This document shows, piece by piece, positions 8,264-13,915 of a stretch of 15,347 nt of DNA. The notes under the pieces are model-generated. The model was not told the origin of the DNA. It searched no databases and worked only from the letters and a program-made list of their open reading frames with translations. Where the stretch lies: assembly GCA_937915965.1 (NCBI GenBank), contig CALGHC010000017.1:1-15347 (forward strand), in the 5' to 3' direction. The DNA comes from an uncultured Myxococcales bacterium. Its GTDB lineage: Bacteria; Myxococcota_A; UBA9042. A program made the position numbers and the translations under genes. The stretch's first letter is position 1, and every line of letters starts with the position of its first letter.

Positions 8264-9620
8264 TGCTGGCCGCGGGGCTCTCATCGGACGGCAGAAGTTC
8301 GGGCGCATGGCTGCGCACGTGGTCGAGGCACGCGTCTGCCTCGAGACCCGCATCGATTCGACCGGCCTCCGCCTCGTCCTCCAGCCACCGCTGGATCCGC
8401 CCCAGCCACGGTCCGCCTGGTAGCCCGGTCGCCGCCATGATCAGGTTGCCCAGCCCCTTGGGCAGGACCTTGGGGCGCGCATCCTCGGCCTGAATGTGGG
8501 CAATTCTCTCGTCGAGCTCTGTCGCGAGCCGCCGCACTTCGGCGATCCGCCACGCCCGTCGCGTCGTGAAGTCGCATTGCGAGAAGGTGACGACATCTTC
8601 GAGGTGATCGCCGAGATCGCGGATGAGGCGCCGCACCGCGCCGTCGGTCCATTCCGTGCCATAGACGTTGACGCGGGCATGGTTGGCGATCACGTAGAGC
8701 ACCCGATCGCGCGTTTCCGCTCCGAGATGGAATCGGGCCGCGGCGCCCTCCATGAGCGAGGCGCTCATCTCCTCGTGGCGGAAGAAGTGGACCTTGCCGC
8801 CCGCGCCGATCGACCGGGTCCAGACCTTGCCGACGTCATGCATCAGGGCCGACCAGCGAACGACCAAAGACGGCGGGCACTTGTCCACGACCTGGAGCGT
8901 ATGGTCCCAGATGTCCTTGTGATGCACCGGGCAGCTGTTGTGGAAGTCGACCATCGAGACGACCTCCGGCAGCATGATCTGCAGTGTTCGGGCCTGATGC
9001 AGGAACCGCAGGCCAGCGCTCGGGCGGTGGCCGACCAACACCTCCCCGAAGAGCGTGCACCACTGCGCACGATCGAGACCCAGCACCCGCGACGCCTCGC
9101 GTTCGGCAAGCCGGGTCGCCTCGGTGCTCGGAGTCAGCCCGGTCGCTGCTGCCCACACCGCCAGACGCAAGGCACCGTCATTGCGGCCGCGCAGCATGCC
9201 TCGCGGTCCGCGGCTCAGCTCAAGCTCGCCCCTGGCGATGCCGGGCAGCGCGCCGATCGGATCGTGCACGGCGCCGTCGGCCGTGACCGCCAGCCCCCAC
9301 GCTCGAACCGGTTGACGCTGCAAGCGCGCGACCAGGCGCGTGTCCGCCACGAGCGCAGGCTGCTTGGCTTCGTCGTCGAGCCATCGGATCTCGACCGGCT
9401 CGAGCTCGGCCAGCCGCGCCTCGATGGCCCGCCGAACGTCGGCCGCGCTGGTGCGAACGATCACCTCGGGGAGCATCGTCGTCGATGGTTGCAGCTCGGC
9501 GTGTAGGGCGAGCGCCGCCGGACCGACTAGCGCTGCGTCGCCGCCACATGAGACGATCGCCTCAAGTTGGGCGGCGATCTGCCGCCGAGATGCCTCATCC
9601 TGTGCTTCACGATCGGCCAT
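8250..9620 (-). CDS. HD-domain protein, degenerate CCA-adding/poly(A) polymerase-like
   Basis: A 456-residue protein with the domain order of class II CCA-adding/poly(A) polymerase enzymes. It has an N-terminal nucleotidyltransferase-like region (~20-140), an RNA-binding-like helical region (RGMLRGRNDGALRLAVWAAA resembles the family's R-E-D-x-L-R-L-L-R-A block) and an HD domain. The HD residues are intact: HHKD (233-236), DH (239-240), HD (261-262) and H282 in FRHEE. The polymerase signature is lost. Where the family has G-G-x-V-R-D and D-x-D, this protein has GPAALAL (33-39) and T-T-M-L-P-E-V-I-V (47-55). Nucleotide addition is therefore unlikely; metal-dependent phosphohydrolase activity of the HD site, perhaps with tRNA or nucleotide binding, is the best inference. 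ATG 9620 is chosen because GGGAG lies 7 nt upstream. Extension to 9749 would add 43 residues without family similarity. It is divergent from the His-Gly-Ser gene. Confidence 0.88.
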   Translation of the reverse strand: MADREAQDEASRRQIAAQLEAIVSCGGDAALVGPAALALHAELQPSTTMLPEVIVRTSAADVRRAIEARLAELEPVEIRWLDDEAKQPALVADTRLVARLQRQPVRAWGLAVTADGAVHDPIGALPGIARGELELSRGPRGMLRGRNDGALRLAVWAAATGLTPSTEATRLAEREASRVLGLDRAQWCTLFGEVLVGHRPSAGLRFLHQARTLQIMLPEVVSMVDFHNSCPVHHKDIWDHTLQVVDKCPPSLVVRWSALMHDVGKVWTRSIGAGGKVHFFRHEEMSASLMEGAAARFHLGAETRDRVLYVIANHARVNVYGTEWTDGAVRRLIRDLGDHLEDVVTFSQCDFTTRRAWRIAEVRRLATELDERIAHIQAEDARPKVLPKGLGNLIMAATGLPGGPWLGRIQRWLEDEAEAGRIDAGLEADACLDHVRSHAPELLPSDESPAASSVSG

Positions 9621-9624
9621 GCCG

Positions 9625-9632
9625 CCTCTCCC
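9625..9632 (-). promoter_or_regulatory. Shine-Dalgarno that decides the HD gene start
   Basis: The minus strand reads GGGAGAGG just before the ATG at 9620, with GGGAG 7 nt away. This supports the shorter 456-residue product over a start at 9749. Confidence 0.7.
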
Positions 9633-9680
9633 TTGCCATCGTGGCGAAAGCGCGTACGCCCCGCAACAGCGCGACAGGGC

Positions 9681-9709
9681 GATGTAACGGCGCCCGTGGG
9701 GCAGGTCAA
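9681..9709 (-). promoter_or_regulatory. Candidate sigma70-like promoter of the HD gene
   Basis: On the minus strand TTGACC (9709-9704) is followed by a 17-bp spacer and TACATC (9686-9681). The -35 box matches 5 of 6 and the -10 box 3 of 6. Transcription would start near 9674, about 54 nt before the ATG. Confidence 0.4.
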
Positions 9710-9733
9710 GCGCAGCCTGAATGCGCGTCGTTG

Positions 9734-9762
9734 TTGACATCGGGGCCACTGGTTGTTACGAA
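9734..9762 (+). promoter_or_regulatory. Candidate promoter of the His-Gly-Ser repeat gene
   Basis: A perfect TTGACA (9734-9739) is followed by a 17-bp spacer and TACGAA (9757-9762), with a TG one base upstream (9754-9755) as in extended -10 promoters. It lies back-to-back with the HD gene promoter, 24 bp away. It would give a leader of about 220 nt before the ATG at 9988. Confidence 0.5.
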
Positions 9763-9987
9763 TGAGGAGGGGAATCGCTTTTCCGCATGCCATCTTCCCC
9801 CCAATGCGGAGGGCACTCCGTCACAGCTCCGGCTCCGGCGAACAGGTCGGAGGCCAAACCGCCCGCGCTGGCAACGTACACGGCGGGTGGATTCAAGGGT
9901 GACGAACGGGTCCCAATTGCGGGTCGGCAACCGGCCGCGCACTGAGGGACCCCAGAGCGGCGTGTCAAGCACGAGCATGGGGAAACC
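9763..9987 (+). other. Long non-coding leader of the His-Gly-Ser gene
   Basis: I see no convincing gene in the 367 bp between 9621 and 9987. Besides the two promoters, the leader has a 7-bp inverted repeat (tccgcat 9782-9788, atgcgga 9804-9810) and a nested stem-loop at 9908-9952. A G-rich segment GAGGAGGGG (9764-9772) looks like an SD, but no start codon lies at a proper distance. A possible in-frame ATG at 9762 opens only a ~45-codon frame of random-looking composition. Confidence 0.4.
9908..9952 (+). other. Nested stem-loop upstream of the His-Gly-Ser gene
   Basis: GGGTCCC (9908-9914) pairs exactly with GGGACCC (9946-9952). Inside it, GGTCGG (9922-9927) and CCGGCC (9931-9936) can pair around a 3-nt CAA loop with one G-U pair. 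The structure ends 35 nt before the ATG, so it could act on translation or RNA stability. It was found by eye, and no known riboswitch class is recognised. Confidence 0.35.
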
Positions 9988-10305
9988 ATGAGCAACAAGA
10001 AGACGCTCCCGAAGCTGAAGAAAAAGGTGGCGGATTTTCTCTCCCCCGAGGAAGCCGCCATCAGTGAAAAACAGGACGAGCGAGTCTCGACCTTTCTGAT
10101 GCTGTCTGAAGGTGAATCGACCTTGGATCTGGGCGATTCCGCGCTCACCGCGGAGCACTGCAGCCACGGCTCGCATGGCTCGCACGGTTCGCACGGTTCG
10201 CACGGTTCGCACGGCTCGCACGGTTCGCACGGCTCACACGGCTCGCACGGCTCGCACGGCTCGCACGGTTCGCACGGCTCGCACGGTTCGCACGGCTCCT
10301 GGTAG
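9988..10305 (+). CDS. Small His-Gly-Ser repeat protein (HxsA-like tail, possible peptide precursor)
   Basis: A 105-residue protein with two distinct parts. Residues 1-57 are leader-like and charged: a Lys-rich start (K4, K5, K9, K11-K13), then VADFLSPEEAAISEKQ, then an acidic, helix-prone stretch. A single Cys (C58) and S59 follow, then fifteen uninterrupted His-Gly-Ser units (residues 60-104) and a final Trp105. No signal peptide or membrane segment is seen. The tail fits the His-Xaa-Ser pattern of HxsA-type proteins, which are encoded with the radical SAM proteins HxsB and HxsC in known systems; no such partner is encoded in this window. The leader/core layout also resembles RiPP precursors in general. 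A His-rich metal-binding protein is the main alternative. A weak GGGGA lies 4 nt before the ATG. Differences among the 15 units fall only at third codon positions, which supports this frame. The family assignment is tentative. Confidence 0.8.
   Translation: MSNKKTLPKLKKKVADFLSPEEAAISEKQDERVSTFLMLSEGESTLDLGDSALTAEHCSHGSHGSHGSHGSHGSHGSHGSHGSHGSHGSHGSHGSHGSHGSHGSW
10165..10299 (+). repeat. 9-bp tandem repeat, 15 units (His-Gly-Ser codons)
   Basis: Fifteen contiguous 9-bp units of the form cac-ggy-tcg. The only changes are cat in unit 2, ggt in units 3, 4, 5, 7, 12 and 14, tca in unit 8 and tcc in unit 15. All are silent in the His-Gly-Ser frame. In the two other plus-strand frames the ggc/ggt change would alter amino acids. 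Not a CRISPR array: there are no spacers. Confidence 0.97.
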
Positions 10306-10399
10306 TCGCGCAGCGTCGTTCGGTGTAGCCGCGTTCGCCTGACCGGCGCTGGTGTGCTCTGACTGCACGCGGTGTCGCGATCTATCTGTGCCAGTGTCC

Positions 10400-10429
10400 G
10401 TCTCTGCGCTGAGACTGGTGCGCAGAGAC
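10400..10429. terminator. Candidate stem-loop terminator, 10-bp perfect stem
   Basis: gtctctgcgc (10400-10409) pairs perfectly with gcgcagagac (10420-10429) around a 10-nt loop. It lies 95 bp after the His-Gly-Ser stop. No T-run follows on either strand, so it is not a classical intrinsic terminator; it may still end convergent transcripts or be a protein-binding dyad. Confidence 0.35.
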
Positions 10430-10471
10430 CGCGCAGGGTCTGGGTCGACGTTGATCATGACCTTGGCCCGG

Positions 10472-10509
10472 CTTGCCCGCCAACGATCCACTTGCCCGCC
10501 AACGATCCA
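10472..10509. repeat. 19-bp tandem direct repeat, 2 exact copies
   Basis: cttgcccgccaacgatcca occurs at 10472-10490 and again, with no gap, at 10491-10509. It is non-coding and looks like a simple tandem duplication, or a paired binding site. Confidence 0.9.
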
Positions 10510-10521
10510 GCGGCGAATTCG

Positions 10522-10539
10522 CGCCAGGCGTGCCTGGCG
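10522..10539. terminator. Candidate GC-rich hairpin past the sigma factor gene
   Basis: cgccagg (10522-10528) and cctggcg (10533-10539) form a 7-bp stem with a 4-nt loop, about 66 bp beyond the sigma factor stop. No T-run follows, so its role as a terminator is weakly supported. Confidence 0.3.
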
Positions 10540-10605
10540 TCTCCGCTTTGCTGCGTTGACCCCACCCATGTCCAACGAATCCGCGCGTGCGCGCGCTTTG
10601 ACTTG

Positions 10606-11244
10606 CTACCGGGCTTGTGGCGCCGGGGTCACGGCCATGCTCGCTCGGGTCGCGTCTTCGCGGGCTCGGCTGAGCGCCGCGACGTCACGTGCCCGCCGGG
10701 CTTGGCGCTTGAGGCGCTTGACCACCAGCGCCAATCGTCGATGCACGGTGCGCGCGCTCATACCGAGCGAGTCGGCCAGTTCGAACTTGCTGCAGTCCTG
10801 CCAGTAGGCGCCCTCGATCAAACGAAAGTCTTCGGATGAGAGGCCGTCATCTGCGTCCATCAGGCGCTTGAGCGAGGCCCGCGCGACCAGTCGTCCCGAA
10901 GGGGAGCAGGGCTTCCCAGCGGACTCGGCGGCTGCCACCCGCGCCCGGCGATGGCGGTCCTCGTCTCGAATCGCGTCCAGCGCGCTACCCCGCATTCGCA
11001 CCCAAGCGTACGTAGAGAATTGCGCTCCACCGTCGTCTTCAAAGCGGGCCGCGCATTCAACGATGGCGAGTCGTGCTTCTCCCAACAGGTCATCGGTGGC
11101 CACCGCGCCGCCACGGTGGCTGTGGGCGATCACTTCGGCAAAGCGCAGCGCAGAGTTCAGCTCGGCCTCATTGATGTGGCTCACGCCGCTGTCCTGATAC
11201 GCCCGCGGTCCTGTCTGGTAGGGATAGGGTCGGTTCACGCTCAT
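10606..11244 (-). CDS. Two-domain sigma-70 family RNA polymerase sigma factor
   Basis: A 212-residue protein. Residues ~28-94 match sigma region 2: DDLLGEARLAIVECAARF (51-68), then QFSTYAWVRMRGSALDAIRD (75-94). This is the FSTYA...RG...LDxxR block seen in FliA/SigB-like factors and responsible for core binding and -10 recognition. Residues ~123-180 match region 4: LSSEDFRLIEGAYW, then ELADSLGMSARTVHRRLALV, a helix-turn-helix for -35 recognition. The ~30-residue link leaves little room for region 3, so the layout is ECF-like while the region 2.4 wording is group-3-like. The C-terminal ~30 residues are Arg/Ala-rich and probably disordered. GAGG lies 6 nt before the ATG. No anti-sigma factor gene is adjacent: it is convergent with the His-Gly-Ser gene and divergent from the L,D-transpeptidase. 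The regulon is unknown. Confidence 0.88.
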   Translation of the reverse strand: MSVNRPYPYQTGPRAYQDSGVSHINEAELNSALRFAEVIAHSHRGGAVATDDLLGEARLAIVECAARFEDDGGAQFSTYAWVRMRGSALDAIRDEDRHRRARVAAAESAGKPCSPSGRLVARASLKRLMDADDGLSSEDFRLIEGAYWQDCSKFELADSLGMSARTVHRRLALVVKRLKRQARRARDVAALSRAREDATRASMAVTPAPQAR

Positions 11245-11250
11245 GGTTCA

Positions 11251-11254
11251 CCTC
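11251..11254 (-). promoter_or_regulatory. Shine-Dalgarno of the sigma factor gene
   Basis: The minus strand reads GAGG followed by TGAACC and the ATG at 11244, a well-placed site that fixes the start. Confidence 0.75.
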
Positions 11255-11325
11255 TTGTCTGATTGCTGTGGCCGGTCTGGTCGACTCGGGCTGCTCCCGC
11301 TTGGCTGCGGAGGTTTGCAAAGGCT

Positions 11326-11347
11326 GTGCCGGCGGCCGTGCCGGCAC
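11326..11347. other. 8-bp inverted repeat in the sigma factor leader
   Basis: gtgccggc (11326-11333) and gccggcac (11340-11347) are perfect inverted copies with a 6-bp centre. The dyad lies 82-103 bp upstream of the sigma ATG. It may be an operator or a leader hairpin; no promoter was recognised beside it. Confidence 0.35.
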
Positions 11348-11500
11348 ACCTGCCTCGATCTGATGACGGAATACCTCGGGATGACCAATGGTTGTGGATC
11401 CGGGCCGGTCGGCTGTGGCACATGCGTGGGGCCCCAACGCCCCGAAACAGGCGGGGTCCACGGACCCGTCGCCGCGCGTGTCGTCACGGTGGGCGATTCT

Positions 11501-11528
11501 TTGACGGCAGCCACAAGGCCGATATCGT
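11501..11528 (+). promoter_or_regulatory. Candidate sigma70-like promoter of the L,D-transpeptidase gene
   Basis: TTGACG (11501-11506), a 16-bp spacer and TATCGT (11523-11528) match the consensus at 5 of 6 and 4 of 6 positions. Transcription would start near 11535, about 70 nt before the ATG at 11606. Confidence 0.45.
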
Positions 11529-11551
11529 CGTGCGAAGGTGGGGCGCTGCCA

Positions 11552-11593
11552 CGTCGCATCCTCTTCGTCGCATCCTCCTCGTCGCATCAGAAG
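11552..11593 (+). repeat. Three 14-bp direct repeats in the transpeptidase leader
   Basis: cgtcgcatcctctt (11552-11565), cgtcgcatcctcct (11566-11579) and cgtcgcatcagaag (11580-11593) follow each other without gaps and share cgtcgcatc. The third copy runs into the SD, so a protein or RNA bound to these units could affect translation start. Confidence 0.7.
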
Positions 11594-11597
11594 GAAG
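11591..11597 (+). promoter_or_regulatory. Shine-Dalgarno that decides the L,D-transpeptidase start
   Basis: AAGGAAG lies 8 nt before the ATG at 11606. Together with the lipoprotein signal that follows, it rules out the open frame reaching back to 11243. Confidence 0.75.
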
Positions 11598-11605
11598 AAT
11601 CGACC

Positions 11606-13624
11606 ATGAACGTCGTCTCCGATCGCCCCTCTGCCCTGGCTCCCTCGCTCCGGCTGCGGCTCCACACCGGCACCAGCCTGGCCGCGTGCCTGATCGCCGC
11701 ATCCCTGATCGCAGGTTGCGAAGCCGACACGGTCGAGCCAGAGCGGGCCCCGGAATCCGGCAAGCCGCAGATCTCTGCTCCAACAGCACCCCTGGCGCCC
11801 GAGGCACCCCGCCACGAGGGCCCCGCCTTCGCCGCAATCGCCGAGAAGGCCGTAGCCGCGGCCGTTCCGGCCGCCGTCGCTGCTGACAAAGCCCGGGTGG
11901 ACGCGATCGCCGCCGCCAAGGCGGATCGAGCGGTCCTCGAGGCCCTCTATCCGCAAGGTCGCCTGCGCTTCTACGCCTGGGATGGCAATCTCAGCCGCGA
12001 CGGGAAGGGGGTGGTCGATCTGCTAGCGATACTAGATGACCACGGCGTTGACACGCGCGGATACCGTTTTGCCGAACTCGATCAGGCGACCGCCGCGGTG
12101 CGCGATTCGTTTGCGGCCGAGCGCGAGCTGCTGCTCGGGCTCGGCAAGGACGTCGCGGTGGCCCGCGTTGGCAGCGCTGCAGCGGCCCTCGTGCGCGGGC
12201 AGGGCGGTGGCCAACTGGCCCTCGTCCGTGCCGGCGGCGATGACCTCGACGGCGACCAGCGCTGGCTCCTCGATCGCGGGCTGGACGCCGTCCTCGGCGC
12301 CGCGTCCAAGACCCGTGTCGCCTTGTGGCATGCCGACGTCGAGATCGCCCGCGCGGTGATCCGCTATGTTATCGACTTCGAGCACGCCCGCGTCGCCCAT
12401 CCCCAGGACTACATGACGCCGGGTGTCGTGCGGCGGCTCGCGACGACCAAGGCGGACGCGATCATCGCGAGGTTGACCGATGCGCGCGGTCGGACCGCCG
12501 AGGTGATGCGAGACATCTGGCCCAAACACCCCCAGTACCAGCGTCTGCTCAAGGCAGTGCCGGTCTACAAGGCGCTCGTGGACGCGGGCGGCTGGGAGAA
12601 GCTGCCGGCGCTGCCGGGCAAGAAGATCGAGAAGGGCGCTCATGGCGTGTTTGTGGGGGCCCTGCGCGCACGACTGCGCGCGGAAGGATACGAGGTCGGC
12701 GACGATTCCGACCGCTTCGACGACGCCCTGGCGGCCGCCGTCGTCACGTTTCAGTCGCGCCATCAGCTCGACCCAGACGGGGTCGTGAGCCGCAACACCG
12801 TCGCCGAGATCGACGTGTCGGCGGCCCGTCGTCTCGCTCAGATCAAGCTGGGCCTGCAGCGCTACCGCGAGGCCGAAGCACGCGACCCCGAGGACGTCTT
12901 CTTCCACGTCAACATCGCATCTCAGGAGGTCTTCTTCTACGACGGGGGCAAGGAACTGCGTCGACACCGCGTGATCGTCGGCAAGGACGCCGATGACATC
13001 GACTTCGCTCTGCACATCAAGGGCAAGATCAACCGCACCAAGATGTTCTCCGCGACCATGACGAAGGTCACGCTCGCACCACGCTGGTATCCGACGCCGC
13101 GTGTCATCGACATCGAGCTCGGCGCCGCCTTGGCACGGGAGCCAGACTACTACGTCAAGCACGGTTACGTATCGGAGATGAACGCCGACGGGACGGAGAC
13201 CGTCTATCAACGGTCGGGGGATGAAAACCTGCTTGGAGTTGTGAAGTTCCAATTCCCCAACCGCCACGCCATCTATATGCATGACACGCCGTCGAGGGGT
13301 CTGTTCAAGCGGGCTCGACGCGCCTACAGCCACGGCTGCATCCGAATGCACGAGGCCGCCAAGATGGCGTATTTCATCCTCGGTCGCGATCGCGGTTGGC
13401 GGAAGAAGAAGATCAAAGACATCATGGACGAGCGCGAGGAGAAGGTCGTGATGCTCAAGAAGCCGATCGAGGTACACATCGACTACGTCACGACCCGGGT
13501 CGAAGAGGACGGCACGATCCTATTCTCAGGCGACATCTACGATTACGATGCGGCATACTTCGCTGGTCAGCTGCCGGTGGAAGAGTTCGAGGATTACGAG
13601 CCGGCCTCGGTCAAGGGGCTGTAG
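11606..13624 (+). CDS. YcbB/LdtD-like lipoprotein L,D-transpeptidase
   Basis: A 672-residue envelope enzyme. The N-terminus is a lipoprotein signal with basic residues up to R18, a hydrophobic core, and lipobox I-A-G-C with Cys38. E39 at +2 suggests outer-membrane sorting. An Ala/Pro-rich linker runs to ~residue 100. The scaffold domain typical of long L,D-transpeptidases follows (to ~330). A peptidoglycan-binding segment (~344-402) contains FQSRHQLDPDGVVSRNT. The YkuD catalytic domain (~425-625) shows TLAPRWYPTPRVI, H559 in IYMHDTP, and the active-site block SHGCIRMH with H576, nucleophile C578 and R580. Such enzymes make 3-3 meso-diaminopimelate crosslinks or attach proteins to peptidoglycan. 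The length is close to that of LdtD (about 615 residues). It is divergent from the sigma factor gene. A 9-bp hairpin follows its stop at once. Confidence 0.93.
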   Translation: MNVVSDRPSALAPSLRLRLHTGTSLAACLIAASLIAGCEADTVEPERAPESGKPQISAPTAPLAPEAPRHEGPAFAAIAEKAVAAAVPAAVAADKARVDAIAAAKADRAVLEALYPQGRLRFYAWDGNLSRDGKGVVDLLAILDDHGVDTRGYRFAELDQATAAVRDSFAAERELLLGLGKDVAVARVGSAAAALVRGQGGGQLALVRAGGDDLDGDQRWLLDRGLDAVLGAASKTRVALWHADVEIARAVIRYVIDFEHARVAHPQDYMTPGVVRRLATTKADAIIARLTDARGRTAEVMRDIWPKHPQYQRLLKAVPVYKALVDAGGWEKLPALPGKKIEKGAHGVFVGALRARLRAEGYEVGDDSDRFDDALAAAVVTFQSRHQLDPDGVVSRNTVAEIDVSAARRLAQIKLGLQRYREAEARDPEDVFFHVNIASQEVFFYDGGKELRRHRVIVGKDADDIDFALHIKGKINRTKMFSATMTKVTLAPRWYPTPRVIDIELGAALAREPDYYVKHGYVSEMNADGTETVYQRSGDENLLGVVKFQFPNRHAIYMHDTPSRGLFKRARRAYSHGCIRMHEAAKMAYFILGRDRGWRKKKIKDIMDEREEKVVMLKKPIEVHIDYVTTRVEEDGTILFSGDIYDYDAAYFAGQLPVEEFEDYEPASVKGL

Positions 13625-13628
13625 GCGG

Positions 13629-13655
13629 GCCGCACGCGTGCTGCAGGCGTGCGGC
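13629..13655 (+). terminator. Candidate terminator hairpin after the L,D-transpeptidase
   Basis: gccgcacgc (13629-13637) pairs perfectly with gcgtgcggc (13647-13655) around a 9-nt loop, starting 5 bp after the stop codon. No T-run follows, so it may only reduce read-through into the kinase genes or protect the mRNA 3' end. Confidence 0.45.
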
Positions 13656-13716
13656 AGGCGTAGCTGCAGGCGGGCTGTCGTCGTGCGCGCCACAATCGTC
13701 GAGCGAGGGGGCGAGC

Positions 13717-13908
13717 GTGGCCGCTCGAGTACCGGAAGACCGACCACCGCCCCTGACGGTCGACATCCGAATACTGGCGGACGGTTCGGTATGTTTCGGG
13801 GATCTGCCTCCAGATCTGGCCGAAGTGGCCGATGTTGTGGCAGGGTACCGGCCCGAGCCCGAAGAAGCCCCAGGCGACTCGACGGAAAGCAACGGCTCGG
13901 CTGGATAA
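13717..13908 (+). CDS. Small hypothetical protein, 63 residues, upstream of the kinase
   Basis: A short gene starting at GTG 13717 with AGGGGG about 5 nt upstream, and ending 7 bp before the kinase ATG. The centre, LTVDIRILADGSVCFGDLPP (residues 13-32), reads like two beta strands joined by a turn. It is followed by a short helix (DLAEVADVVAG) and an acidic, Pro/Ser-rich tail. One Cys is present (C27). There is no signal peptide or membrane segment. I do not recognise the family. The balanced composition, the SD and the tight spacing to the kinase argue for a real, co-transcribed gene. A longer in-frame reading back into the transpeptidase gene is a shadow. Confidence 0.6.
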   Translation: MAARVPEDRPPPLTVDIRILADGSVCFGDLPPDLAEVADVVAGYRPEPEEAPGDSTESNGSAG

Positions 13909-13915
13909 GAAGGTC

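Larger units (their letters stand above)
10306..10605. other. Convergent intergenic region with dyads and a tandem repeat
   Basis: This 300-bp gap lies between the ends of the His-Gly-Ser gene and the sigma factor gene. I see no gene in it. It holds a 10-bp perfect inverted repeat (10400-10429), a 19-bp tandem duplication (10472-10509) and a 7-bp GC-rich hairpin (10522-10539). A long minus-strand open frame here is Arg-rich and runs antisense into the repeat array, so it is not called. Confidence 0.6.
11245..11605. other. Divergent regulatory region between sigma factor and L,D-transpeptidase genes
   Basis: In these 361 bp I see no supported gene. The plus-strand frame of the transpeptidase stays open through it, but the translation is Cys/Arg/Gly-rich and unlike the lipoprotein that follows. 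The region holds an 8-bp inverted repeat near the sigma gene, a candidate promoter for the transpeptidase gene, and three 14-bp direct repeats just before its SD. Confidence 0.6.

Noticed and set aside
9621..9749. Longer start for the HD protein
   Set aside because: The extra 43 residues show no family similarity and cover the candidate promoter, while the ATG at 9620 has a good SD.
9762..9902. Mini-frame from ATG 9762 in the leader of the His-Gly-Ser gene
   Set aside because: It has no SD upstream, its start overlaps the predicted -10 box, and its composition is random-looking.
10165..10299. CRISPR array
   Set aside because: The units are 9 bp and directly contiguous, without spacers, and encode a tripeptide repeat.
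10234..10575. Minus-strand frame with Arg-Ala-Val/Arg-Thr-Val repeats
   Set aside because: It uses a TTG start with no clear SD, is Arg-rich, and its repeat part changes amino acids at the sites that are silent in the His-Gly-Ser frame.
11248..11559. Minus-strand 103-residue frame just upstream of the sigma factor gene
   Set aside because: It is Pro/Arg-rich with no recognisable domain, its end covers the sigma factor SD region, and the dyad and promoter lie within it.
11243..11605. Upstream extension of the L,D-transpeptidase by 121 codons
   Set aside because: It would bury the lipoprotein signal peptide inside the protein. The ATG at 11606 has an SD and the lipobox follows at the right distance.
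13396..13716. Long version of the small protein reading back into the transpeptidase gene
   Set aside because: That part is a shifted-frame shadow of the YkuD domain. The local GTG with an SD at 13717 explains the real part.
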